Source: CAIKMD01 sp035605975 (GTDB lineage Bacteria; Pseudomonadota; Alphaproteobacteria; ATCC43930; CGMCC-115725). From it: a stretch of 64,000 nt of DNA. The stretch's first letter is position 1; the number at the start of each line of letters is the position of its first letter. The DNA lies in assembly GCA_035605975.1 (NCBI GenBank), contig DATNGG010000123.1, positions 24,146-88,145 of the forward strand. Reading direction: 5' to 3'. Of the stretch, positions 25,866 to 35,128 are shown piece after piece. The position numbers and the translations under genes were made by a program. A model generated the notes under the pieces. The model was not told the origin of the DNA, did not search any database, and was given only the letters and a program-made list of their open reading frames with translations.

Positions 25866-26831
25866 ATGGCGGTCTATACCGACGTACCCGACGACGAGCT
25901 GAGGAGCTTTCTCGCCGAATACGCGCTGGGCGAGCCGATCTCGTGCAAGGGCATCGCCGAAGGCGTCGAGAACTCCAACTACCTGCTGCGCACCGAGCGC
26001 GGCACCTTCATCCTGACGCTCTACGAAAAGCGAGTCGCGCCGGCCGACCTGCCGTTTTTCCTGGCGCTGATGGACCATCTCGCCAAGAAGGGCATCGCCT
26101 GCCCGACGCCGATTCACGGCCGCGACGGCAAGGCGCTGCGCCTGCTCTGCGGCCGGCCGGCGGCGATCGTCAGCTTTCTCGACGGCATGTGGCCGCGCCG
26201 CATCCTGCCGGTCCATTGCGCCGGGCTGGGCGGCGCCCTCGCCCAGCTTCACCTCGCCGTCGCGGATTTCCCAGGCCGGCGCGCCAATGATCTCTCGCTC
26301 GACGGCTGGCGCAAGCTTTACGAGGCCTGCCGCGTCCGCGCCGACACGATCGAGCCGGGGCTCGCCGCCGAGCTCGAGGCCGAGCTTGGCGCGCTCGAGC
26401 GCGCCTGGCCGAAGGATTTGCCGCAAGGCGTCATCCATGCCGATCTCTTCCCGGACAACGTCTTCTTCCGCGGCGAGGCGGTGTCGGGGTTGATCGACTT
26501 CTACTTCGCCTGCACCGATGCCTTCGCCTATGACGTCGCGATCTGCCTCAACGCCTGGTGCTTCGAGACCGATGGCAGCTTCAACGTCACCAAGGCGCGC
26601 CTGCTGCTCGGCCAATACCGCGCCAAGCGGCCCTTCAGCGCGGCGGAGTTCGCGGCCTTGCCGCTCTTGGCGCGGGGCAGCGCACTGCGCTTTCTCCTGA
26701 CGCGGCTCTACGACCTGCTCCACCACCCGGCGGGCGCGCTGGTGAAGCCCAAAGACCCGAAGGAATATCTGATGAAGCTGCGCTTTCACCGCGGCGTGTC
26801 GCAAAGCAGCGCCTACGGGCTCGATCCGTGA
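25866..26831 (+). CDS. thrB: Homoserine kinase, type II (ThrB)
   Basis: A 321-residue homoserine kinase of the aminoglycoside-phosphotransferase-like type, as used by Alphaproteobacteria and Pseudomonas. It has GIAEGVENSNYLL at the N-terminus, the catalytic loop HADLFPDNVFF (about 191-201) and GLIDFYFACTDAFAYDVA for Mg/ATP. It phosphorylates homoserine for threonine synthesis; thrC is 6 kb downstream. The ATG at 25866 is preferred over an upstream in-frame start. Its stop overlaps the rnhA start (GTGA). Confidence 0.93.
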   Translation: MAVYTDVPDDELRSFLAEYALGEPISCKGIAEGVENSNYLLRTERGTFILTLYEKRVAPADLPFFLALMDHLAKKGIACPTPIHGRDGKALRLLCGRPAAIVSFLDGMWPRRILPVHCAGLGGALAQLHLAVADFPGRRANDLSLDGWRKLYEACRVRADTIEPGLAAELEAELGALERAWPKDLPQGVIHADLFPDNVFFRGEAVSGLIDFYFACTDAFAYDVAICLNAWCFETDGSFNVTKARLLLGQYRAKRPFSAAEFAALPLLARGSALRFLLTRLYDLLHHPAGALVKPKDPKEYLMKLRFHRGVSQSSAYGLDP

Positions 26832-27307
26832 GCGAAGGCGACGCGCCGGCGGTCGACATTTACACGGACGGAGCCTGCAGCGGCAATCCGGGCCCGGGCG
26901 GCTGGGGCGCGCTGCTCGTCGCCAAGGGCCACGAGAAGGAGATCTCGGGCTCGGCCAATCCGACCACCAACAACCGCATGGAGCTGATGGCGGCGATCCA
27001 GGCGCTCGAGACGCTGAAGCGGCCGAGCCTCGTGCGGCTTCACACCGACAGCATGTATTTGCGCGACGGCATCACGCGCTACATCCACAATTGGAAGCGC
27101 AATGGCTGGAAGACCGCCGACAAAAAGCCGGTGAAGAATGTCGATCTGTGGCAGCGGCTCGAAGCGGCGATCGAGCGCCACCGCGTCGAGTGGCGCTGGG
27201 TCCGCGGGCATTCCGGCCATCCCGAAAACGAACGCGCCGACGCGCTCGCCCGACAAGGCGTCGAGCAGGCGCGCGGCGCGGCCGACCTTGGGCGGGAAAG
27301 CCCTTAA
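26828..27307 (+). CDS. rnhA: Ribonuclease HI
   Basis: A 159-residue RNase HI. The catalytic acids are in place: D14 (YTDGACSGNPG), E52 (NRMELMAAI), D74 (HTDSMY) and D138 (ERADALA), with H128 in VRGHSG. It cleaves RNA in RNA-DNA hybrids. GTG start at 26828 overlaps the thrB stop by 4 bases, so a much longer upstream reading frame is not used. Its stop and the stop of the convergent peroxiredoxin gene share TTAA at 27304-27307. Confidence 0.95.
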   Translation: MSEGDAPAVDIYTDGACSGNPGPGGWGALLVAKGHEKEISGSANPTTNNRMELMAAIQALETLKRPSLVRLHTDSMYLRDGITRYIHNWKRNGWKTADKKPVKNVDLWQRLEAAIERHRVEWRWVRGHSGHPENERADALARQGVEQARGAADLGRESP

Positions 27308-27786
27308 AGTGCGCGGAGGATGGCGTCGGCGCTCGACACCTCGAAGGCGCCGGGCGCCTCGACATTGAGCGCCTTGACGACGCCGTTATCGACCACCATC
27401 GCATAGCGCTTGGAGCGGACGCCCATGCCGGGCGCCGAGAGGTCGAGATCGAGCCCAAGCTGCTTCGTGAAGGCGGCGGCGCCGTCGGCCAGCATCAGCA
27501 CCTTGCCGTCGGTGTTCTGCGCCTTGCCCCAGGCGCCCATCACGAAGGCATCGTTGACCGCGAGGCAGGCGATGGTGTCGACGCCCTTCCCCTTGATCTG
27601 TGCCGCCTTCTCGACGAAGCCCGGCAGATGCTTGGCCGAGCAGGTCGGGGTGAAAGCGCCGGGCACGGCGAAGAGCACGACTTTCTTGCCGCCGAAAATC
27701 TCGTCGGTCGAAATATCCTTGGGGCCTTCGGCCGTCATGGTCTTGAGCTTGGCCGAGGGAATCTTGTCGCCAACCGCGATGGTCAT
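27304..27786 (-). CDS. Peroxiredoxin (Prx5-type)
   Basis: A 160-residue thioredoxin-fold peroxidase. The peroxidatic motif PGAFTPTCS places the active Cys at 49; a second Cys at 74 may act in resolution. FTPTCSAKHLPGF is typical of the Prx5 group, which reduces hydrogen peroxide and alkyl hydroperoxides. The ATG at 27786 is preceded by GAGGAGG. The longer ORF upstream is not used. Confidence 0.93.
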   Translation of the reverse strand: MTIAVGDKIPSAKLKTMTAEGPKDISTDEIFGGKKVVLFAVPGAFTPTCSAKHLPGFVEKAAQIKGKGVDTIACLAVNDAFVMGAWGKAQNTDGKVLMLADGAAAFTKQLGLDLDLSAPGMGVRSKRYAMVVDNGVVKALNVEAPGAFEVSSADAILRAL

Positions 27787-27869
27787 CGCCGCCTCCTCAT
27801 TGGTCTTGCGAATACGCCGCTCACCATAGCGGCTCGATTGGGAAAAATCACGCCCGGCGCCTCCCCGCG

Positions 27870-29909
27870 TCAGCGCCCCGCGGCCCCGGTCAGCGCCTGC
27901 GTCACCGCGCCGGCGGTGAGGAGCTCCGGCAAGGGCAGTCCGCCCGGCGCGCTGGGGCCGTAGACCGCGTTGAAAGGAATGCCGTAGCGCTTGAAACGAT
28001 AGAGATAGGCGGCGATGGCCGGGTCGGGCCGTGTCCAATCGGCGCGCATTGCGATCACTTTCGGGCGATCGAGCGCCTGGCGCACGCCGGCCGAATCGAG
28101 CACCAGCCGCTCATTGACCTTGCAGGTAAGGCACCAATCGGCGGTAACGTCGACGAAGACGATATTGCCGTCGCGCACCAGGGTCGGGATCGCCGCGGGA
28201 TCGAAGGCGCGCCAGATGCCGCTCGCCGGCGCCGTCTCGGCGGGCGGGCGCGCCGCCGCCGGCACGAGCAGCGCCGCCGCCAGCGCCACGCCGAGCATCG
28301 CCCAGCGCGGCCCGGCATCGCGCAGCCAAGCAAGGGTCGCCGCGACGATCGCCATCAGCACGCCGATGCCGAGCGCCGCGCGCAGGCCGATCTCGCCTTG
28401 GAGCACGAAGAGCAGCCAGGCTGCGCTCGCCGCCAGCAGCACCCCGAGGACGCGCCGGAGATGGATCATCCAGCGTCCCGGCCGCGGCAGGAGAGCGGCC
28501 ACCCGCGGCAAAGCGGCGACGAGGAAATAGGGCAAGGCCATGCCGAAGCCGAGGGCGAGGAAGATGGCGATGATCTCGCGCGGGCCGGCGCCCAAGGCAA
28601 AGCCCAGCGCCGTGCCGAGGAACGGCGCCGAGCACGGCACGGCGAGAAGCGTCGCAAAGGCGCCGGCGGCGAAATTGCCGAGATTGGCGCGCTCGCCCAG
28701 CGCGGCGATCCCGGCGGGCAGCGGCACCTCGAACAGCCCCCAAAGATTGCAGGCAAAGAGCGTCAGGATGGCGACCAGGAAGACGAGGAAATAGGGGTTC
28801 TGGAACTGAACGCCCCAGCCGACGGCAAGCCCGGCGGATTTGAAGCCGGCGGTGACCAGCGCCAGGACCAGAAACGACGCGACAATGCCCGCGCCGGTGC
28901 CAAGGAAGCCGCGCCGCACCCGGCCCGGGCTTTGCCCCGGCTTCGGCAAGGCCGCGAGCAGCTTCAAGGACAGCACCGGCAGCACGCAGGGCATGAGGTT
29001 GAGGATGAGCCCGCCGAGCAGCGCCAAACCGAGCATCGCCGCGAGGGTGGCGAGATCGACCAGGGCCGGGCCGCGCACCGGGGTGATGCTGCCCTCCATG
29101 GCGCGCGCGCCGTCGATGAGGGTGACGGCGAGCGGGTGGCCGGGCAGCGATGCCCAATCGCCGCTGACCGGAAGGCGCAGCACCATGCCGTCGCTGTCGC
29201 CGAGGACGAGCGGCGCGCCGAAGCCGACCGCCTGCGGCGATTCGATGAAGGCATCGGGCGCCGTCAGCGCGCGGCTGCTGCGCACCTGCAGATCGAGCAC
29301 CGGCGGGCTCCCGGCACGCAGCACCGCGCTTTCGAGCGCAAGCCCCGATTCCGTGCCGTCGCCCGGCACCAGCGCCTCGTAGCGCTGGATAAGCCGTCCG
29401 AAGGCGGCGCCATCGCCCGCAACCGGCAGATCGAGGGCGAGCGTGGTCTTGTAGGGAATGCAGACATCGTTGCAGGTGAGGTAATCGAGCTTGGCGCGCA
29501 GATGCAGCGGCTCGCCGGGCTGGGCGAGCCGCGCTTCGATCGGCAGCACCACCGCGCCGGTATAGCCGACCGTCTCCAGCCCCAGCACCGAGAAGCGCTC
29601 GGGCGCCGGCCATTCCATCGTCGCGCCGGCGAGATTGTCCGAGCCGGTCCAATCGAGCTGCGGCGGATAGCCGGCATCGCCCGGCGCGCGCCAATAGATT
29701 TTCCAATGCGGCTGCAGGGCGAATTCGAGCCCGAGCTTGATTTGCTGCGCATCGCCCAGCGCGGCCTGGCCGGCGATGAGCCGGACCTTGCCCTGATCGG
29801 TTTGAAACCAGGGCGAGGCCGCTTCCTCTTGCGCCTGGGCGGAAAGCGGCAGAAGCGCCGCCAAGACCGCGAGAAACCGGCAAAGCCCGTGGATCGGCAA
29901 TCGTCTCAT
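27870..29909 (-). CDS. DsbD/ScsB-like thiol:disulfide interchange protein
   Basis: A 679-residue membrane protein. After a signal peptide (cleaved about AQAQE) comes a periplasmic domain with a CNDVC motif (about 145-149), then a block of eight or so helices with conserved PCVLPVLSLK and PCSAPFLG segments, and finally a periplasmic thioredoxin-like domain with the active site DWCLTCK (about 592-598). It should carry electrons from cytoplasmic thioredoxin to periplasmic thiols. The domain order fits DsbD/ScsB; partners are unknown. The 158 bases to the divergent YqgE gene hold no other gene. Confidence 0.92.
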   Translation of the reverse strand: MRRLPIHGLCRFLAVLAALLPLSAQAQEEAASPWFQTDQGKVRLIAGQAALGDAQQIKLGLEFALQPHWKIYWRAPGDAGYPPQLDWTGSDNLAGATMEWPAPERFSVLGLETVGYTGAVVLPIEARLAQPGEPLHLRAKLDYLTCNDVCIPYKTTLALDLPVAGDGAAFGRLIQRYEALVPGDGTESGLALESAVLRAGSPPVLDLQVRSSRALTAPDAFIESPQAVGFGAPLVLGDSDGMVLRLPVSGDWASLPGHPLAVTLIDGARAMEGSITPVRGPALVDLATLAAMLGLALLGGLILNLMPCVLPVLSLKLLAALPKPGQSPGRVRRGFLGTGAGIVASFLVLALVTAGFKSAGLAVGWGVQFQNPYFLVFLVAILTLFACNLWGLFEVPLPAGIAALGERANLGNFAAGAFATLLAVPCSAPFLGTALGFALGAGPREIIAIFLALGFGMALPYFLVAALPRVAALLPRPGRWMIHLRRVLGVLLAASAAWLLFVLQGEIGLRAALGIGVLMAIVAATLAWLRDAGPRWAMLGVALAAALLVPAAARPPAETAPASGIWRAFDPAAIPTLVRDGNIVFVDVTADWCLTCKVNERLVLDSAGVRQALDRPKVIAMRADWTRPDPAIAAYLYRFKRYGIPFNAVYGPSAPGGLPLPELLTAGAVTQALTGAAGR

Positions 29910-30067
29910 ATGCCCCTTAAGGATATCCCTCTTATATAAGCTGGCCAGCGCCCGCCAAGGTCACGAATTCGTCAGGCTCGCGGCGCGGCCCCGCTTATCC
30001 GGCGCGCCGCGCCGGCTTGCAAGGCGGCGCGGTGTCGCTTATCTGAACCCAAGAAGGAATTGGCCCC

Positions 30068-30619
30068 GTGACGTCGCTCGCCGGACAATTGCTCATCGCC
30101 ATGCCGCAAATGCAGGACCCGCGCTTCGCCCGCTCGGTGGTCTTTCTCTGCGCGCATAGTGCGGACGGTGCGATGGGCCTCGTCATCAACAAGATCGTGG
30201 AACAGCCCTCGATCGCCGAGGTGATGGGCCAGCTCGGCCTCACCGGCGAGGGTTTCCGCGATGCGCCGGTGCATTTCGGCGGGCCGGTCGAATCGGGACG
30301 CGGCTTCGTGCTGCATTCGGCTGACTACACCGAGGCGGCGACATTGGTCGTTGGCGCAAGCATCGGCCTCACCGCGACCATGGACATTTTGCGCGCGATC
30401 GCCGGCGGCGCCGGGCCGCGGCGGCGCCTTCTCGCGCTCGGCTATGCCGGCTGGGGTCCGGGCCAGCTCGATGCGGAGATCCAGGCCAATGGCTGGCTGC
30501 ACGTCGCGGCCGATGACGATCTCATCTTCGATGTCGGCTTCGACGACAAGTGGCGCCGCGCCATCGCCAAGCTCGGCGTCGATCTGTCGGCCCTCTCCGG
30601 CGAGGCCGGCCACGCCTGA
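30068..30619 (+). CDS. YqgE/AlgH family protein (UPF0301)
   Basis: A 183-residue protein matching UPF0301: GQLLIAMPQMQDPRFARSVV at the start, GAMGLVINK (about 35-43), GGPVE and GYAGWGPGQLDAEI. The family is ubiquitous in proteobacteria; its biochemical role is not settled. The GTG start follows AAGAAGGAA at a reasonable distance. Confidence 0.93.
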   Translation: MTSLAGQLLIAMPQMQDPRFARSVVFLCAHSADGAMGLVINKIVEQPSIAEVMGQLGLTGEGFRDAPVHFGGPVESGRGFVLHSADYTEAATLVVGASIGLTATMDILRAIAGGAGPRRRLLALGYAGWGPGQLDAEIQANGWLHVAADDDLIFDVGFDDKWRRAIAKLGVDLSALSGEAGHA

Positions 30620-30640
30620 CCGCTCCGGCCGCGACCTGAG

Positions 30641-31282
30641 TCACGCGCCGGGCTTGCGCTTCTGCCATTCGCTCGCAAGCAGGCCGAAGAGAACGTGGTC
30701 CTGCCATTTGCCGTTGATGCAGAGATATTCGCGCGCATAGCCCTCTTCGCGGAAGCCCGCCTTGCGCAGCAAGGCGCGGCTCGGCACGTTGTGCGGCAGG
30801 CAGGCCGCCTCGACGCGATGCAGCCGCAGGCGCTCGAAGGCGAATTTGAGCGTCAGCTCCAAGCCTTCGGTCATGTAACCCTGGCGCGCGAAACGCTCGC
30901 CGATCCAATAGCCGATGCTGCAACTCTCGGCGACGCCGCGCCGCACATTGGTGAGGCTGATGCCGCCGAGCTGCGCGCCGTCCTCGACGCGAAAAAGGAG
31001 GAAGGTGTAGCCCTGATCGCTGTGCCACTCGAAGGCATAGCGCGCGAGCCGGCGCCGGAACGCGGCCCGAGTCAACGCATCGTCGCTCCACAACGGCTCC
31101 CAGGGCGTGAGGAAAGCGCGCGAGGCTTCGCGCAGCTCGGCCCAGGCCTGCCAATCCTGGCGCTCGGGCGCGCGCAGCGCCAAGACCCGGCCGACGAGGC
31201 GAAAGGGAGGCGGGGCCGCGCCGAACAGGCGTTGCAGACGAAGCAGATCGAGCGCCACCCCCGCCCCCGTTTCCTGCCTCAA
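30641..31282 (-). CDS. GNAT N-acetyltransferase (RimJ-like)
   Basis: A 213-residue GNAT acetyltransferase. The region RGVAESCSIGYWIGERFARQGYMTEGL contains the acetyl-CoA loop, and LRLHRVEAACLPHNVPSRALLRKAGF is typical of RimJ-type enzymes that acetylate N-termini of ribosomal proteins. The target is unknown. Start codon is a TTG overlapping the M16 protease stop by 4 bases (TTGA), a coupling that supports this start. Confidence 0.88.
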   Translation of the reverse strand: MRQETGAGVALDLLRLQRLFGAAPPPFRLVGRVLALRAPERQDWQAWAELREASRAFLTPWEPLWSDDALTRAAFRRRLARYAFEWHSDQGYTFLLFRVEDGAQLGGISLTNVRRGVAESCSIGYWIGERFARQGYMTEGLELTLKFAFERLRLHRVEAACLPHNVPSRALLRKAGFREEGYAREYLCINGKWQDHVLFGLLASEWQKRKPGA

Positions 31283-32538
31283 GGTTTCAGCTGTTCGACA
31301 AGGCGATCATAACCCTCGATCCGGCCGATCGGCCCGAGCGCCGTCAGCGTCGGCGCCGCCGCGGCGAGCCGGCGCGCGACGCGGATCACCGAATCCTCGT
31401 CGACCGCGTCGATGTGGCGCACCAGTTCCGCCGGATCGAGCGGCCGGCCAAAGACCAGCATGTGATTGGCCTGCTGCTCGCAGCGCGCCGTCGTTCCCTC
31501 GAGCGACATGAGCAGCCCCGCCTTGAGCTGGGCGCGCGCACGCTCGAGCTCGGCCGGCTCGAGCCCCGCTTCGAGCCGGCGGATCTCGGCGGTCAAGGCC
31601 GGCATGAGCTCGCTCGCCTCGTCCTCGCCGGTGCCGGCATAGATGCCGAAGAGCCCGCCATCGCTGTAGCTATGGCTGAAGGAATAGATCGAATAGACGA
31701 GGCCGCGCTTCTCGCGAATCTCCTGGAAGAGGCGCGAGGACATGCCGCCACCGAGCGCGGTCGACAGTATCGAGGCGGCGTAGTAATCGCGATCGGCGAA
31801 GGCGAAGCCGGGGAAGCCCAGCAGCACATGGACCTGCTCGAGCTCGCGCTCTTCGCGCCAATCGCCGCCGACATAGCGCGCCGGCTCGGTCGCCGCCGCG
31901 CTATGCGCCGTCAGCGCCGCGAAGGAGCGCTCGGCCGCGGCGACGAGCGCGTCATGACTGACATTCCCGGCGGCGACCAGCAGCATGCCCGGCGCGGCGT
32001 AGGTGCTGTGCATGTAGCCCGCGACGCTGTCGCGATCGAGCTGCTTGACGATTTCGCTGCGGCCCAGCACCGGCTGGCCCATCGGCTGATCGGGATAGGC
32101 GCACTCCTGGAAGAGGTCGTAGATGATGTCGTCGGGCGTATCCTGCGCCTGGCCGATCTCCTGGAGGATCACCGCGCGCTCGCGCTCCAGCTCGTTCGCA
32201 TCGAAGATCGAGTTCTGGAGAATATCGGCGAGGATGTCGACGGCGAGCGCGACATCCGCCTTCAGCACCTTGGCGTAATAGGCGGTGTGCTCGCGCGAGG
32301 TATAGGCGTTGACATGCCCGCCCACCGCTTCGATCTCGGCGGCGATGTCGAGCGCGCTGCGCCGCTGCGTGCCCTTGAACGCCATATGCTCCAAGAGATG
32401 GGCGACGCCATTGATGGCGGCAGGCTCGTGGCGCGTGCCGACATCGACCCAGACGCCGATCGAGACGGTCTCGACCGAGTCCATGCGATCGGTGACGACG
32501 CGCATGCCATTGGCGAGCCGGCTCATTGTCACGGTCAT
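31279..32538 (-). CDS. M16-family zinc protease (processing peptidase-like)
   Basis: A 419-residue M16 peptidase. The inverted zinc motif HLLEH (47-51) is followed by the third ligand Glu near 127, and the C-terminal half carries GGGMSSRLFQEIREKRGL, the substrate-handling R/Y region. This is the catalytic class related to mitochondrial processing peptidase beta. The ATG overlaps the thrC stop (ATGA at 32535-32538). The conserved thrC-M16-GNAT run is common in Alphaproteobacteria. Confidence 0.93.
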   Translation of the reverse strand: MTVTMSRLANGMRVVTDRMDSVETVSIGVWVDVGTRHEPAAINGVAHLLEHMAFKGTQRRSALDIAAEIEAVGGHVNAYTSREHTAYYAKVLKADVALAVDILADILQNSIFDANELERERAVILQEIGQAQDTPDDIIYDLFQECAYPDQPMGQPVLGRSEIVKQLDRDSVAGYMHSTYAAPGMLLVAAGNVSHDALVAAAERSFAALTAHSAAATEPARYVGGDWREERELEQVHVLLGFPGFAFADRDYYAASILSTALGGGMSSRLFQEIREKRGLVYSIYSFSHSYSDGGLFGIYAGTGEDEASELMPALTAEIRRLEAGLEPAELERARAQLKAGLLMSLEGTTARCEQQANHMLVFGRPLDPAELVRHIDAVDEDSVIRVARRLAAAAPTLTALGPIGRIEGYDRLVEQLKP

Positions 32539-33959
32539 GATGCGGCTCCGGCGAGAACCGCGCTCGCATGGGCGCGGATGAAATCCTCGACGGCGCCGAG
32601 GTCGTTGGCAAGAGCGGGCGCGCGCTCGGGCGCCGTCAACACCCCCGCGAGCCGAACCGGCATCTCGGGCTTCTTGCCGATCGCGCGCTCGACCGCCTCG
32701 GGGAATTTCGCCGGATGCGCCGTCGCCAGCGCCACCATCGGCGTGGCCCGATCGGCGCGCTTCGCCTTGGCGGCAGCGACCGCGACCGCGCTGTGCGGAT
32801 CGAGGATCACGCCGGTCGCGCGATAGGTCGCGGCGATCTCCGCGAGGATGCCGGCATCGTCGACGCGCTGCGCGGCAAAGAGCGCGGCCGCTTGATGCCA
32901 TTCGGCGCGCGAGGCCGGCAGCGTGCCGTCGCGGCGGAACGCCGCCATGGCCGCGGCGACGCGCGCCGCATCGCCGCCCGCGAGCTCGAAATAAAGCCGC
33001 TCGAAATTGCTCGAGACCTGAATGTCCATGCTCGGCGACAGCGAGGGCTCGACCGCGCCGATGGTCATGGCGCCGTCATTGATGAAGCGCGCGAGGATGT
33101 CGTTGCGGTTGGTGCCGATGACCAGCTGGCTGATCGGCAGCCCCATGCGGCGCGCGCCATGTGCGGCATAGACATTGCCGAAATTGCCGGTCGGCACCGC
33201 GAACGCGACCCCGCGCTCGGGCGCGCCCAGCGCCGCGGCGCTCGCGACGTAATAGACGATCTGCGCCATGATGCGCGCCCAATTGATCGAATTGACAGCA
33301 GAGAGCGCGAGCTCGGCGCGAAACCGCGCATCGGCGAACATCGCCTTCACCAGGTCCTGGCAATCGTCGAAGGTGCCGTCGATGGCGATCGCGTGGACGT
33401 TGGGCGAGGCGACGGTCGTCATCTGCCGGCGCTGGATGTCGGAGATGCGGCCTTTGGGATAGAGCATGAAGATGTCGATCGCGTCGCGGTCGCGGCAGGC
33501 GGCGATCGCCGCCGAGCCGGTATCGCCCGAGGTCGCGCCGATGATGGTGGCGCGCGCGCGGCGCTGCTTCAGCACATGATCGAACAGCCGGCCGACGAGC
33601 TGAAGCGCGAAATCCTTGAAGGCAAGGGTCGGGCCGTGAAACAGCTCCAAGAGGAAGAGCCCGTCGCCCAATTCCCTCAGCGGCGCGACCGCCGGATCAT
33701 CGAAATCGCGATAGGCGTCGGCGACCATGCGCTCCCAATCGCGCGGCGCGATCGTGCCGTCGAGGAACGGCGCCATCACCCGCGCGGCGATCTCGGCATA
33801 GGGCTTGCCGCGAAAGCTCGTCAGCTCTTCGGCCGAGAGCTTCGGCCAGGCAGTCGGCACGAAGAGCCCGCCATCGGGCGCCAATCCCGCGAGCAGCGTC
33901 TCGTCGAAGGGCAGGTGGTGCGGCGGGTGCCTGGCGTCGCGGGTGCTCGTATAGGGCAA
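32535..33959 (-). CDS. thrC: Threonine synthase
   Basis: A 474-residue PLP enzyme converting O-phosphohomoserine to threonine. The N-terminus YTSTRD and the lysine motif HGPTLAFKDFALQ (Schiff-base Lys about 115) are typical, as are GATSGDTGSAAI and PTGNFGN. No ATG fits: the TTG at 33959 (followed by PYTSTRD) is used because family members start at just this point; an ATT one codon earlier is the only near alternative. The promoter candidate lies at 33992-34020. Confidence 0.93.
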   Translation of the reverse strand: MPYTSTRDARHPPHHLPFDETLLAGLAPDGGLFVPTAWPKLSAEELTSFRGKPYAEIAARVMAPFLDGTIAPRDWERMVADAYRDFDDPAVAPLRELGDGLFLLELFHGPTLAFKDFALQLVGRLFDHVLKQRRARATIIGATSGDTGSAAIAACRDRDAIDIFMLYPKGRISDIQRRQMTTVASPNVHAIAIDGTFDDCQDLVKAMFADARFRAELALSAVNSINWARIMAQIVYYVASAAALGAPERGVAFAVPTGNFGNVYAAHGARRMGLPISQLVIGTNRNDILARFINDGAMTIGAVEPSLSPSMDIQVSSNFERLYFELAGGDAARVAAAMAAFRRDGTLPASRAEWHQAAALFAAQRVDDAGILAEIAATYRATGVILDPHSAVAVAAAKAKRADRATPMVALATAHPAKFPEAVERAIGKKPEMPVRLAGVLTAPERAPALANDLGAVEDFIRAHASAVLAGAAS

Positions 33960-33991
33960 AATCCGATCCCCAATTCCAGCGAAACCGGAAG

Positions 33992-34020
33992 AGCCTAGTC
34001 CCCGCCAGCGCGCCCCGCAA
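33992..34020 (-). promoter_or_regulatory. Candidate promoter of the thrC operon
   Basis: On the minus strand, TTGCGG (34015-34020), 17-base spacer, TAGGCT (33992-33997). It is 33 bases upstream of the thrC start and 78 bases inside the left end of the IS1595-family transposon, so the insertion left it intact. Both hexamers are imperfect. Confidence 0.35.
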
Positions 34021-34097
34021 CCGGGCGACTCCGCCGCGTGCCGGCGCAAAGCCAAACGCCACGCATTGGAATCTCTCGATAAATTGGCTTTGTTTCG

Positions 34098-34122
34098 GGA
34101 ATTATCACCTTGACTGAACGTC
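34098..34122. repeat. Left inverted repeat of the transposon
   Basis: The end matches the inverted right end at 20 of 22 positions once a three-base insertion (AAT after the GGG) is allowed. It is directly preceded by the TTTGTTTC duplication. Confidence 0.85.
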
Positions 34123-34162
34123 CATGATATGCCATGCTTTTTGGCATTGAAGGAGCACGAAC

Positions 34163-35128
34163 ATGTCTCGCCCGGTTGATCTGACGAACCCGATTTTCAC
34201 CGACATTGATGCCGCCCGTACGCATTTTGAGGGCATCCGTTGGCCGAACGGCCCCTATTGCCCATATTGCGGCGTGACGGGTGATCGCGTGGCGGTGTTG
34301 GGCGGCGGATCGATGGGGCCGGGCTGGTACCATTGCAAGGATTGCCGGAAAAAGTTCACGGCGGCAGTCGGCACGATCTACGAGCGGTCGCATATCCCAC
34401 TGACGAAGTGGTTCCTCGCCACGCACCTTATGTGCGCGAGCAAGAAGGCAATGAGCGCGCACCAGCTCGGGCGCATGCTTGGCCTGCCGTATAAGACGGC
34501 ATGGTTCATGGCGCATCGTATTCGCGAAGGTATGCGCGATATGAACCCCACCCCGATGGGCGGCGAAGGCAAGACGGTCGAGATTGACGAAACTTACGTA
34601 GGCGGACGGCAGAAGAACCGCCACGCGTCTAAGCGTGGGCCGAAGGGACGCGGCCCGATGGTCGATAAGGAACCCGTTTTTGCGCTTGTGGAGCGCGCCG
34701 GTCGTGTCCGCTCGCATCACGTTGCGGAAGTGAACGGCGCTAATCTTCGCGAGATCGTCCGCGCAAACCTTGCGGGCAAGACCGTGATCTACTCTGACGA
34801 AAACCACACGACGCAGTACGCTGCGCGCGGCTTTCAGACTGAGGCGGTCAACCACTCGATTGGCGAGTACGTCCGCGGCGACGCGCATACGAACACGATT
34901 GAGTCCTATTTTGCGACGTTCAAGCGCGGCGTGATGGGCACATATCACCATATCTCACAGCAGCACCTGAAACGGTACCTCTGCGAATTCGACTTTCGGT
35001 ATAACGAGCGCACGGCGCTTGACGTTACCGACTCTGAACGCGCGACCAAGGCGGTCAAGGGCGTCATTGGGAAGCGGTTGACGTATCAATGTGGCGCTAA
35101 CAGCGGACAAACCGAAACCTCACACTAA
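34163..35128 (+). CDS. IS1595-family transposase (ISXO2-like)
   Basis: A 321-residue transposase. The N-terminal zinc ribbon has C33-x2-C36 and C58-x2-C61. The ISXO2-like DDE domain has D142 (EIDETYVGG), D212 (YSDENHTTQY) and E247 (HTNTIESYF), followed by the FKRGVMGTYHHIS segment. Length and domain order are normal and there is no frameshift, so it should be active. Its stop overlaps the stop of the convergent small gene by 4 bases. GC content is lower than in neighbouring core genes. Confidence 0.95.
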   Translation: MSRPVDLTNPIFTDIDAARTHFEGIRWPNGPYCPYCGVTGDRVAVLGGGSMGPGWYHCKDCRKKFTAAVGTIYERSHIPLTKWFLATHLMCASKKAMSAHQLGRMLGLPYKTAWFMAHRIREGMRDMNPTPMGGEGKTVEIDETYVGGRQKNRHASKRGPKGRGPMVDKEPVFALVERAGRVRSHHVAEVNGANLREIVRANLAGKTVIYSDENHTTQYAARGFQTEAVNHSIGEYVRGDAHTNTIESYFATFKRGVMGTYHHISQQHLKRYLCEFDFRYNERTALDVTDSERATKAVKGVIGKRLTYQCGANSGQTETSH

